From assembly GCF_027924565.1 (NCBI RefSeq), contig NZ_AP027041.1:1798001-1862000 (forward strand): a stretch of DNA of 64,000 bases, given 5' to 3'. The notes under the pieces are model-generated. The model was given only the letters and a program-made list of their open reading frames with translations. It had not been told where the DNA came from and did not search any database. Positions 38,136 to 50,900 of the stretch are shown here, one piece after another. A program made the translations under genes and the position numbers. The stretch comes from Lysobacter auxotrophicus. GTDB taxonomy: Bacteria; Pseudomonadota; Gammaproteobacteria; Xanthomonadales; Xanthomonadaceae. The stretch's first letter is position 1. Each line of letters begins with the position of its first letter.

Positions 38136-38870
38136 ATGAAGCAGCTGCTGATCTACGAGCGCCCGACGCCGCTCAATCGCGACATCCACCGCCACCTGCG
38201 CGTGCACGCCACGCCGGGCGATTTCCGCTTCGCCGCGCACGTGAACTCCGTGCCGCTGGCGGCGACCGAGTTCGCCCGCGCGAGCGCCGATTTCCCCATC
38301 GTCTTCGCGGGCGAGGGCACGCCGGTGCCGGCCGCGCTGCTGGGCCTGCGCGTCAACGAGAACCTGATGACCGACGCCGAAGGCCGCTGGCGCGACGGCG
38401 CCTACGTGCCGGCGTTCCTGCGCCGCTATCCGTTCGTGCTGGCCGAGAAGCCCGACAGCGACGACTTCACCGTGTGCCTGGATGCCGCGTTCTCCGGCCT
38501 GGGCGGCGACGGCGAGCCGCTGTTCGACGAAGCCGGCGAGGATTCGCCGCTACTGAAGAACGCGGTGAACTTCCTGTCCGAATACCAGCAGCACCTGCGC
38601 CGCACGCGCGAGCTGGTCGCGCGCCTGCAGGAACTCGACCTGCTCGTGCCCAAGGTCGTGCGCGTGGAGCCGCAGGGCGCGGAGGCCTTCCAGATGCAGG
38701 GCTTCAGCGTGGTCGACGAGACCCGCCTGCAAGCGCTGAAGGGCAAGCCGCTGCAGGAACTGATGAAGTCCGGCGACCTGGGCTTCATCTACGCGCACCT
38801 GGTTTCGCTGGCGCGCATCGAGCGGCTGACCGCGCGGCTCGACGCCCGCGGCGGCGCGCCGACGCACTGA
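38136..38870 (+). CDS. SapC family protein
   Basis: A 244-residue protein of the SapC family (named for a Campylobacter S-layer-associated protein; function not established). Seen here: the start KQLLIYERPTPLNRDIHRHL, the motif HVNSVPLAATEFARASADFPIVF, the VNENLMTD-GRWRDGAYVPAFLRRYPFVLA segment that is diagnostic, and a C-terminal helix (LRRTRELVARLQELDLL). It has no signal peptide or membrane helix, so it is probably cytoplasmic. It lies 103 bp before the giant adhesin on the same strand and may take part in its expression or export. The ATG at 38136 follows an AGGGGGGAAG site. Confidence 0.88.
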   Translation: MKQLLIYERPTPLNRDIHRHLRVHATPGDFRFAAHVNSVPLAATEFARASADFPIVFAGEGTPVPAALLGLRVNENLMTDAEGRWRDGAYVPAFLRRYPFVLAEKPDSDDFTVCLDAAFSGLGGDGEPLFDEAGEDSPLLKNAVNFLSEYQQHLRRTRELVARLQELDLLVPKVVRVEPQGAEAFQMQGFSVVDETRLQALKGKPLQELMKSGDLGFIYAHLVSLARIERLTARLDARGGAPTH

Positions 38871-38939
38871 CCTTCGCACTGAAGCAGCGGTCGCGGGCCA
38901 CGCCCGCGCCGCACCACCACCGCACTGGACACGCAACGA

Positions 38940-38960
38940 CGCCGGCCACGCAGGCCGGCG
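38940..38960 (+). promoter_or_regulatory. Hairpin just upstream of the adhesin ribosome-binding site
   Basis: An 8-bp GC stem CGCCGGCC/GGCCGGCG with loop ACGCA ends 3 nt before the GGGGA Shine-Dalgarno of the 17-kb gene. It may affect translation or protect the mRNA 5' end. A coincidence cannot be excluded, because the region is very GC-rich. Confidence 0.4.
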
Positions 38961-38973
38961 CCCGGGGACGCAC

Positions 38974-41900
38974 ATGACGCGCAACGATCGCCACACCGCC
39001 CACCTTCCGACGCAGGCCGCCACGGTCCGCACCCTCACCGCGGCCATCGCCTCGGTGCTCGGCATCGGCCTGCCCGCACAGGCCTGGGCGCAGGCGACCA
39101 ACGTCGTGGCGGACGGCCGCACCGGCACCACGGTGACCGGCACCGGCACCGGCACGCTGGAGGTCAACACGACCACCACGCGCGGCGCGAACGCGATCAA
39201 CTCGTTCCAGCACTTCCAGGTGGGCAGCGGCGATACGGTGAACCTGCGCCTGCCCGGCGGCACGCGCAACCTGATCAACCTGGTGTGGGACAGCCAGGCG
39301 CTGGTCAACGGCACGCTCAACAGCTACCTGTCGAACAACCAGATCGGCGGGCGCGTGTTCTTCGCCGATCCGCACGGTTTCGTGCTCGGCAGCCAGGGCG
39401 TGATCAACGTCGGCGCGCTGTCGATCTCCACGCCGACGACGGGCTTCATGAACTCGGTGCTGATGGACGGCACCGGCGACGGCGCCATCGCGCGCCTGCT
39501 CAAGGGCGACGTCGAGCTGTCCGACGGCAGCGTCACGCTCGCCGGCCGCGTCAACGCGCTGGACGACGTGCGCGTGCAGGCGCACGCCATCGACGCCTCC
39601 GGCGTGCTGTGGATCGAAGGCGGCAACGGCGAGGACAAGCTCGACACGCAGATCGCCGTGAACACCGGCGCCGGCACCGGCACGCGCCTGGTGCAGGACG
39701 GCGACACGATCCTGCTGGTCGCGGCCGATTCCATCGACGTGTCCGGCACGCTGCGCACGCAGGGCGGCGACGTGATCCTGCAGTCCGACGACGCCGTGAC
39801 GCTCGCCGGCACCGCGCAGGTCAACACGCGCCAGGTCGCGGGCGCCGCCGACGCGTCGCTCGACGCCACGGTTTCGACCGGCGACTCCGGCAACGTCACC
39901 GTCGCCGCGCGCACGATCGACGTGGAGCAGGGCGCGCGCGTGCTCGCGTTCGGCAACAACGGCCGCGCCGCGGGCGACGTCACGCTGGCCGCGTCGGCCT
40001 TCGACAAGGTGCAGACCGGCAACGCGGACGCGACCAGCTCGGTGTCGGTCGACGGCACGCTGCGCGGCCGCAACGTGTCGGTGACGGCGCGCTCGGAAGC
40101 TGTGTCGGGCTGGGATTTCGATGCCAACGGCGACGTGGTCGATCCGGTGCTCGGCACCGGCGCGACGCTGCTCGGCCTGGCCGGCAACATCACGCTCGGC
40201 TACCTGGATGCGACCTCGAACGCGAGCGTCGACATCGGCCAGCACGCCGTGCTGCGCGCGAGCGACGACCTCACGCTGAAGGCCGAGGCCATCGACAAGG
40301 TGGAGACCTCCGCGTCCAACCTCGGCAGCGGCGGTCCGGTGAACAAGTACGCCGGCCTGGCGTCGGTCTACGGCGCCATCGACGCCGATGCGACCGTCGC
40401 CGTCGCCAGCGGCGCCAGCGTGCGCGCCGGCGATGCGCTGTCGATCCAGGCGCGCACCGACAACACGATGGACATCTCGGCCAAGTCGATCACCACCGGC
40501 GACCAGCCGTTCGTGGCGACGATCGCCTGGTCGGACATCGACGTGGACAGTTCGGCCACCGTCGCCGCCGGCGCGGACCTCGCCGGCAACGCGGTGGAGA
40601 TCAGCGCGGCCAACAGGAACAGCTTCTCCACCGCCGCCACCGCGATGTCCAACCCGACCGGCAAGGTCGGTATCGCCGGCGCGGTAAGCCTGCAGGACGT
40701 CAACGCGACCGCGACCAACGGCGCCTCGATGGCGGGCATCGGCTCGCTGCTGATCGACGCCGACACCACCACGTCGAAGAACGCCACCACCGCCAGCGTC
40801 GGCGTCGCCAGCCAGGGCATGGCGATGAAGATGTACCAGGTGGCCGGCGATGCGATGGACGCCATCGGCAGCAAGGTCACCGGCGCGATGCGCGACAGCT
40901 CCGGCCAGATCGGCGACCAGAAGTCGACCACGCACGCCAGCGATACGCCGTTCCGCCTCGGCGGCGCGCTCGCCTACACCGATGCGCAGCACGATGCCAG
41001 CGCCGAGCTGTCCGACAACGCCAGCATCACCGCGAGCGGCAACGTCACCGTGCATGCCGGCGTGACCGACGGCGCGATCCGCACCCACGCAAACAGCGCG
41101 GTGGATTCGGACACGCAGCAGAAGAACGAAGACGGCTCGATGTCGAACGTCTCGATGTCCGCCGGCGTGAACTGGGCGAACTACCGGCACAACGCCAGCG
41201 CGCGCGTGGGCCGCGGCGCGTCGATCGACGCCGCGCGCATCGCGGTGGGGTCGGAAACGCGCGTGCCGGTGAACATCACCTGGACCGACTTCTCCAGCCT
41301 CGACCAGATCCTGGGCAAGCTCAATTCCACGCTCGGCGTGGCCGACGAGGTGCTCACCAGCTACACCAGCGCCAAGAGCAAGGCGGGCGACCTCGCCATC
41401 GGCGGCGCGGTCAACTACCACCAGGTGACCAACAACAGCACCGCGTGGATCGACGACGACGCGCGCCTCACCGCGCGCGCCACCGGCGACGACGCGTGGT
41501 CCACCGCGCTGGCGTCGGGCAGGACCGCCAACTGGGCGCAGTCCATCGACGTCGCGGCGATCAACGAAGTCAGTGCCGTGCACGTGGCCGGCAGCATCGG
41601 CCTGCCGATCCCGGTGGTCGCGGTGGAATCCGGCCAGGACGGCGCGGCGGTCGGCGGCGCGTTCACCGACACCATCTACACCGGCAAGACCGTCGCCGGC
41701 ATCGCCGCCGGCGCGAACGTCGCCACCGCCGACGGCCTGTCCGTGCGCGCCGAAAGCCGCGACCACATCGTCACCGTCGCGCCGGTGGCGGGGAAGGGCG
41801 CCAGCATCGGCGTGAACGGCACCGTCGCGATCGTCGACGTCGACAACGCCACGCACGCGTCCATCAGCAACAAGGCGACCGTGGCCGCCGATTCGGTGGA

Positions 41901-44900
41901 CCTGTCGGCGCAGGAAGACCTGTTCGTGTGGTCCGTCGCCGGCGCGCTGACGATGGCCAACTCGGTGTCGATCGGCCTGAGCGTGGGCATCAACAACCTC
42001 GACGCCGACACGCGCGCCTTCGTCGGCGACAACAGCGGCGACGACGCGACCGGTACCACGTCGACCGCGGCCAGCGGCCAGGTCGCGACCTACGACCTCG
42101 ACATCGACGCGCTGACCAGGGGACAGGCCGGCGCCGTCACCGTCGCGGGCAGCTACACCAGCAGCTCGCCGCCGGACTCGCCGCCGGGCTTCATCGACCG
42201 CCTGAAGACCTCCGTCAACGGCAAGATCGACGGCCTGCGCGGCAAGGCGGCGGACAAGTTCACCAACCTGCCGCTGCTCAACAAGGTCGCCGACAGCGTG
42301 CGCGGCAAGCAGGACCAGCCGCCGGCGACGGAAAAGGCCCAGCCGAAGTTCGGCATCGGCATTTCCGGCTCGGCCAGCGTCAACATGGCCAAGCTGGGTT
42401 CGCGTGCGTACCTCGACGGCGCGAACGTCGTCGGCCGCAATGGCGCCGAGCAGGACACTTCGATCCAGGCCACCAATTCGGCCGAACTGGTCAGCGCCAG
42501 CGGCGCGGCGGCGATCGTGCGTTCGCAGGCGCCCAGCAGCAAGTTCAACGCGGCGATGGCCGGCGCCGTCGCCTACAGCCTGATCGACAACACCACCGAA
42601 GCCACCGCGACGAATTCGACCATCGCCAACGCCGGCGACGTCACGCTGCGCGCGCTCAGCGCCGGCGAGCAGACCGGTATCGGCATCAGCGTCGGCGTGG
42701 AAGCCTCCGGCGGGAACAGCGCCAGCGCCAGCGTCACCGGTTCGTTCTCCATCGGCCAGTCGGCCAACACGACGCGCGCCGGCATGGACGACACGACCGT
42801 CACCGGCACCGGCGCGGGCGACGTGGAAATCACCGCCTACGACCGCACGCGCATCGGCCTGGGCGGCGGCGCGCTGTACGTCAACACCACCAGCTCCAGC
42901 TCCAACGCCAACATCGGCGCGGCGTTCACCTACGCCGAAACCGACGAGGAGACGCAGGCGTTCGTGAAGGGCGGCAGCCTGACCTCGTTCGAGGCGATCC
43001 AGGTGCGCGCGGTGGATTCGGCGCTCATCGGCACCGCCGCGGCGATGGGCGGCGGCGGCTCGCAGGCCAACGGCCTGGCGGGCGCGTTCGTGTGGAACGA
43101 CATCGGCAACACCACGCGCGCGTCGATCACCGACGGCGCCGTGCTGCGCACCACCGGCGCCGACGGCATCGCCGTGAGCGCGCGTGCGAGCGCGCCGATC
43201 GGCGCGCTCGACGCACTGATCGACGGGGGCATCAGCAACCGGTCCGGCTACGACTTCAGCGGCAACGGCCTGTACGACAACGCCGGCGAAACCGGGCTGC
43301 CGGGCACGTCCATAGTCTCCGTCGCCGGCCTGGTGCAGGTCGGCAAGAACAACATCGGCCTGTCGTTCGTCGGCAGCGACGTGCACAACACGCACGAGGT
43401 CCAGATCGACTCGGCCACGCTCGATGCCGACGGCGGCAAGCTCGACCTGCATGCCAGCGACGACACGCGCATCGTCTCGCTGTCGGTCGGCGTGGGCGTG
43501 GCGACCGGCAAGTTCGCCGGCATCGGCAACGCCACGGCGAACCAGATCGCCAACATCGACCGCGTGCTCATCAACGATTCCTCGCTGACCGGCGCCAGCC
43601 TCAGCGCGAAGGCCGAAGACGCCTCGCGCATCGACTCGCTCGCCGGCAACGTGAGCTATTCGGCCAACACCGCCGTCGGCGCGGCCGTGACCTACAACAG
43701 CATCGCCAACACCGTGCAGGCGCACGCGAGCGGCAGCACGTTCGACATCGACGACGCCGCCGACTTCACCGCCGTCAACGCAGCGCAGGTGATGGCCGGC
43801 GCCGTCGCGGGCGCGGCGTCGCAGAGCGTGGCGATCACCGGCTCGTTCAGCTGGACCGAGAGCGACAGCACCGTCGACAGCACGGTGGAAGGCAGCGACG
43901 TCACCGCCGGCGACCTCACCGTCCGCGCGGAAAACGCCGCCGACCTGAAGACGCTCGCCGGCAGCGTGGCGATCTCGAAGCAGGCCGCCATCGGCGCCGC
44001 GTTCAACGTCGTGGACGTCAGCGACACGACGACCGCACGCATCCTCGACTCGGGCCTGTCCATCGACGACGCGCTGCGCGTGGCGGCCGAAGGCACCGGC
44101 GAGGTGTACTCGCTGGCGGTCGCCGGCGCGGTGTCGCAGAACGTCGCCGTCGGCGGGTCCAACACCGACAACTTCATCGACAACACCGTGACCGCCGAAG
44201 TGGACGGCGTGCGCGGAACCGGCGCGAACGCCGCCGCAAGCGCGCGCACGCTCGACGTGGAGGCCACCAACACGCTCGCCGCGCATTCGCTGGCCGGCGC
44301 CGTGGCCGCCGCGAAGAGCGTCGCGGTGGGCGGCGCGGTCGGCGTCAACATGATCGAAGGCGGCACGCGCGCGGTGGTGACCGACTCGGTCCTCGCCGTG
44401 ACCGACCGCGTGGACGTCACGGCCGGTTCGCAGGCGACCATCGAAACCATCGCCGTCGCCGGCGGCGGCGCGCAGACGGTCGGATTCTCCGGCTCGGCGA
44501 GCACCAACACCATCGACAGCGTGGTCGAGGCGGGCATCGCCAACACCTCGCTCGCGCAGGCGGGCAACCTCACCACCGTGCAGGCGCACGACGCCTCGCA
44601 GATCGACTCGCTCGCCGGCGCGGTGGGCGTCGCGCAGAACGCCGGCATCGGCGTCGCGGTCGCGGTGAACCGCGTCGGCACGGACGTCACGGCGTACCTG
44701 GACGGCGGCGCCGACAACCGCCAGTACCACGCGGGCGACGTCACCGTCAGCGCGCGCGGCACCAACCGCAACGCCGACGATTCGGCCAACATCCGCACCA
44801 TCGCGATCGGCGTGGGCGGCGGCGTGGACGTCGGCGGCGCGGCGTCGGTCGCGGTCAACCTGATCGACGGCGACATCGCCTCGCGCATCGGCAACGGTGC

Positions 44901-47900
44901 CAACGTGCTGGCGCAGAACAACGTCGCGGTGCTCGCGGAAAACCGCCAGGGCATCGACGTGTTCGCCGGCAGCGCGGGCATCAGCCTGATGCGCGCGGGC
45001 ATCGGCCTGGGCGCGGTGGTCAACGAGATCACCGGCGACACCAGCGCGCTCATCAGCGGCAGCACCACGCAGGTCAGCGCGCTGGCGAAGGGCGACGGTC
45101 GCACGGTGTCGAACGGCAGCCTCGCCAATCCCGACGCCGTGAACGCGATGGACCTGGAGAACGTCGAGGACTATGTCGCGCCGGACCTCGGTTTCGGCAC
45201 GACCACCGTCAACGGCATCGCGGTGAACGCCGCGAGCGCGCAGCACGTCACCTCGCTGGGCGCGAGCCTGGCGCTGTCGTTCAACCCGAAGGGCTCCTTC
45301 GCGCTGGCGGCGATTTCCGGCACCAACGTGCTGGGCGGCACCACGACGGCGGGCATCGACGGCGCGCGCATCAACCAGGCGTCGGGTGCGGCGTCGGACC
45401 AGAACGTCGACGTGCGCGCCGGCAGCCACGTCATGAGCGCCAATTTCATCTTCGGTGCCGCCGGCGGCACCACCGATGTCGGCGCGACGGCGGCGATCGC
45501 GACCACCGTGTTCGACCAGGGCACCAGCGCCTACCTGCGCAACGCCACCGTGGATGCGGCGCAGGACGTGAACGTAAGCGCGGAAGCCAGCCAGAACTCG
45601 GTGGCGATCGCCGCCGGCGTGGCCGGCGCCATCGTCGGCGGCGCGGCCAGCGGCGCGATCAACCTGTTCGACGCGGACACGCGCGCGTTCGTCGAAGGCG
45701 GGTCGGTCGATGCCCGCAACCTCGGCGTGATCGCGCTGGACACCACGCACGTGAACCTGATCTCCGGCAGCGGTGCAGGTGGCGCGGTCGGCGTGGCGGG
45801 CAGCTTCCTGGTCAACGTCGGCCAGACGACCACAAAGGCCTACGTCGGCGATGCCGACAGCGCGACGACGCTGACCCTGTCGGGCGATGCGGACATCAGC
45901 GCGACCACGCGCAACGACATGCAGGGCATCGCGGTGTCCGGCGCGGTCGGCGGCGCGGCCGGCGTGGCTGGCATGGCGATCGTCAACGTCGTGCAGAACG
46001 ACACGCAGGCGTGGCTGCAGAACGCGACGGCACGCGTCGGCGGCACGTTCGACGTCACCGCGCGAGAGGAACTCGACCTGCGCGCGTATTCCGGCGCACT
46101 GGGCGTGGGCCTGGGCGGCTACGGCGTGGGCGCGGCGGCGAACGTCGCCGTGCTCGGCAGCAACGTCTCGGCGGCCGTGGTCGACAGCGACGTGGATGTC
46201 GCCGGCGCCATGCGCGTGGACGCCGACAGCGACCGCAAGCTGGATTCGATCACGATCACCGCCGGCGTCGGCCAGACCGCCGGCATCGGTGGCGCGGCGT
46301 CGCTGGTGATGATCGGCGACGGCGAACGCGGCGATGCCGACAACGAACTCGACGCGGACGGCGACGGCACGGTTTCGCGCCTGGACGAGCTGGCGAAGCT
46401 TGGCCGCGTCGATTCGTCGCTGGTCGGCGACGCGCTCAGCGAAAGCGAGCGCCAGCGCATCAACAACCGGTCTTCGTTCGGCCTGAAGGACGCCGTCGGC
46501 GGCGGCCACGACGGCGTGTACGCCAGCGTGCACGGCGGCAGCATCGATGCGGCCTCGCTCGCGGTGAACGCGCAAAGCACGGTGCATGCGGAGAACCGCG
46601 TCGGCGCGCTCGGCGCCGGGCTCGGCGTGGGCATCGGCGGCTCGTTCGGCTACACCGCGCTGTACGGCACGACGCAGGCGGAAATCGCCGGCGCGACCGT
46701 CACCAGCGACCACATCGACGTGACCGCCAGCGCGGGCAACGGCAACGGCCCGGCGGCGCTGACGGAAAGCTACGTGGGCGGCATCGGCCTGGTCGGCCTC
46801 GGCGCCGGCGTGGCGATGACGCGCGTGGACCAGCTCGTCGCCGCGAGCGCGGGCGGCACCTTCGCCGGCCACGGTCATCTCAACATCCAAGCCAGCGACG
46901 ACAGCGAAGCGCAGGCCCACGCGTACGGCGGTTCGGCCGGCGGTGCGGCGGTCGGCGTGGTGGTCGCCGATGCCGGCAAGTCGAGCCAGGTGAATGCCGC
47001 GCTCGCAAGCTCCGCACGCGTGTCGGGCTTCGATTCGCTCACCGTGGAGGCGCGCAGCCGCGGCCGCGTGGAAGCCGAAGGCATCGGTGCCAGCGGCGGC
47101 CTGAGCGTCGCGGCGAACGGCGTCGGCGTCACCGCGCGCGACGCCTCGCGCGTGCGTGCGGACATCGGCGACGACGCGATCGTCGCCGTGCGGCAGGCGC
47201 TCAACGTCACCGCATCCGCGCGCCCGCAGGCCTCGGCCGATGCGCTCGGCGTGACGGTCGGCGGCATGGCGGGTCTGGGCGCGTCGGTCGCCATTGCGCG
47301 CGCCGACGTCGACGTGGCCGCGCATGTCGGCGACAACGTGGTGCTCAGCGCCAATTCGGTGAACGTCGATGCCAGCGCGTCGCCCGACGGCAGCACGCCG
47401 GGCGCCTACGCGAAGGCCGTCGCCGGCACCGGCGGCACGCTGCTCGGCGCCACCGCGTCGGTAGCCGAAGCCCACGGCGATTCGAAGGTCTCGGCCACGA
47501 CCGGCCGCGACGTGACCATCCTCACCGGCGATCTCGACATCGCCGCGAACAACACCACCTCGCAGAGCGCCGAAAGCCTCGGCGTCGCGGTCGGCGTGCT
47601 GGCCGTCGGCGCGTCCGTCGCAAAGGCGACGTCCAACACGCAGACCACGGCGACGCTGGGCGAGAACGCCAGCGTGCGCGACGTGCAGCGCGACGCGAAC
47701 GGCAACATCGTCAACGGCGCCAACGGCAACCCGGTGTACGTCTACGCCGGCGACGTGCGCGTGTCGGCCGAAGGCCTCGACCGCAACCGTGCGAACGCCA
47801 CCGCCGGCAGCGGCGGTGTCGTGTCGGGTTCGGCGGCGGAAGCCACGACCTCGGCCGATTCCACCGTCGAGGCGGCCGTCGCCGCCGACGCGACCGTCCG

Positions 47901-50900
47901 CGCGACGCGCATCGACGTGAACGCCGACCACGATTCGCGTTACGCGGGCCTGGCCGATTCGACCAACGCCGCCGTCGTCGGCGGCAGCGGCGCGGCGGCG
48001 TACAACCGCGCCGACGCCGACGTGCGCGCCAGCGTCGGCAATGGCGCCACGCTCGATGCGATCGGCGACATCGCGGTGCTCGCCAACAACGCCTTCCACA
48101 GCGACGTCACCGACACCTCGGTGTCGGCGGCGGGCGGCGGCGTCATCAACGGCAGCGCGGCGCTGATCCAGACGCGCCTGGCCGGCAGCACGCGCGCCGA
48201 CATCGGCACCGGCGCCACGCTGCTCACCGGCATGGGCACCGGCACGCAGCCGGGCGAGATCGACGTGATCGCCAGCACCATCGCCGACACGAACGACACC
48301 GCCAGCCTCAGCACCGGCGGCGCGATCGACGTGGCCATCGTGCGCGTGGACGTGGAAGGCGACTTCGACAACCAGGTGGCGATCGGCGCGGGCGCCGCGC
48401 TCGACAGCTTCGGTTACCTCAACATCGGCACCTACACGCAGGCCGCCTCCACCGGCCGTGCGCTGGTGAACACCTGGGGCCTGGCGGCGGTCGGCAGCGC
48501 GCATGCGGACGTCAGCTTCGATTCGACGCAGGGCGTGAGCGTCGGCGCGAACGCGACGCTGGAGGCGTTCCGCAACATCTACCTGACCGCCGGCCGCGAC
48601 GCGCGCAACCTGCACGACACGCGCCTGACGGCGACCAGCCAGGCGCAGGGCTACGTGCGCGGGCTGATCGCGATCCCCGATGCGAGCGCGTCGGCCGATT
48701 CGCGCAGCACGTCCGATGTCAGCATGGCCGCCGGCAGCAAGGCGCTCAGCGCGAGCAACGTCACCGCCGGCGCGTACACCGGCGAGCTGCGCAACGAGGT
48801 CGACGGCACCGGCCACGGCTACCAGCTGGGCTTCATCCCGGTCACGCAACACGACAGCGACAGCAACACGTACGGCCGCGGCACGCTCAACCTCAACGGC
48901 GAACTGCTCGCCGGCCGCTACAACAAGCTCGACATCGTCATCGATGCCGCCGGCAACCTGACCCAGAACGCCGGCATGCCGGTGCTGGCGACCACCGGCA
49001 CGTTCAACCCGGTGCAGTTCCTGGACGCGCTCAGCTGCGGCGGCTCGGAAAGCGACGGCTGCAAGGCGCTCAGCGCGCTGCGCGGTTCGGTCTACAACGG
49101 CCTGACCGGCTACTGGCAGCTGGGGCCGATGTTCGCCTCCGGCGGCGATGTCTTCCTGCACGGCGACAGCATCACCGGCAGCGGCACGGCGACGGCGAAG
49201 GGCGCGCCGAGCATCTCGGTGGTCAACAACTCCAGCCGCTACCTGATCCTGGATTCGATCGAGACGCCGGACTACTCCGGCGGCCGCGTGCGCTTCACCG
49301 GCACCAGCAACACCGCCGGCGGCATCGCGCTCACCCAGGAAGCCTCCGGCGCGCAGCCGAAGGTGTTCGTGCACAACGCGTGGACCGGCAGCAACGGCCC
49401 GGCGATCTTCATGATGGAAGACGTGCGCAACATCGGCGGCCTGGTGCACGTGCGCAATGACGAGGGCTCCATCGGCCAGTTCGGCACCACCTACGCGCAG
49501 CAGCAGATGGTGGAGGCGCCCAACGGCATCGTCACCTTCAATGACATCAACGCGAACTGGTTCTCCGGCTCCAACCCGCAGTCCGACTGGCGCAACGTTA
49601 TGCTGCGCCCGGGCAGCGCCAACGACGCGGTGGCCTACATCGGCAACTACGTGTACGGCAGCACCAGCAACCTGCTGTACCAGGCCGGGCCGAACGGCGA
49701 CTTCGCCGGCCAGTCCACCGTGCTGTGGGGCGCCTGCAGGCCGTACACCAGCAACGACGGTTGCGGCGTCGGCCCGTACGGCACGGTGGATTTCCACGGT
49801 CGCGCCATGCCGTACCTGCCGGGCCGCACGCTGGGCCAGACGCTGGGCTACGAGTCCTCCGGCGCGGCGACCAACGCCGCAGGCAGCAGCTTCCGCGGCC
49901 AGCAGATCTACGTGCGCGCGGCGTACATCGACATCAACAGCGAGATCAACGCCGGCGCCGGCACCAACTGGTCGCTGCGCATCGACGCGGCCGCCAGCAG
50001 CTGGATGAGCGGCATCGACGCGAGCGGCGGCACGGGGCTGTACGAGATCCCCGAGGCGATGCTCGCCACGATGGGCGCCGATTCCAACCTGATCCACGCC
50101 TGGTACGACGCCACCAACAAGCGGATCCTCGTCGACGACGTCAACGCGTCCGGCGGCGGCTACGTGTACCTGGACGGCCGCATCGTCTCCAGCACGCCGC
50201 ACGGCAAGATCAAGGTCAACAGCGGCTACGGCGACGTGCGCATCGACAGCCAGGTCGCGCTGCCGGTCACCGTGCAGGACATCAACGTCGGCAACGGCGC
50301 GGTGGGCGTGATCGAGATCGTCGATCGCCAGAAGGCCGTGCAGAACGGCCGTCCGTACACCACCTGGTACGTGAGCCGGCAGGGCCAGGACGCGGTGGCC
50401 TACGACAACCGCAACGGCGCGAGCAGCTACGACAACGCGTTCCAGCTGGGCGACGCGACCGGCTACGACCCGACCGCCGGCATGCGCTACCGCTGGCAGG
50501 AAACGGCGTACGTCGGCCGCGACAGCACCGGCAGCAACTGGTACTGGACCGACGCCTCCGGCGGCGGCATCGACGACGGCCAGCAGTGGAACATCCGCAA
50601 CGCCGGTTTCTACCTCGGCACGGCGGGCGGCCCGGCATTCCAGGAAACCATCACCGGCGGCTTCACCGGCGGCAGCGGCACGCGCGTCAGCTACGGCTGC
50701 GACGGCGACGGCGACTGCAATTACGGCTTCCCGACGCCGCCGAACGGCATGCACTGGGCCGAGGATCGCAACGAAGGCAAGGGCGGCTGGGAAACGTGGT
50801 GGCGCTACTACATGCCCACCCGCGGCTACATCACGCTGGACTCGTCGGTGAAGGCCGACAACCGCATCGCCATCGACTTCAGCGGCAACACGAAGGCGAA

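Noticed and set aside
39285..49460. A 3391-codon open frame in another plus-strand frame of the adhesin
   Set aside because: Highly Arg/Gly/His-rich with no signal or domain. It is a shadow of the G+C-rich coding sequence.
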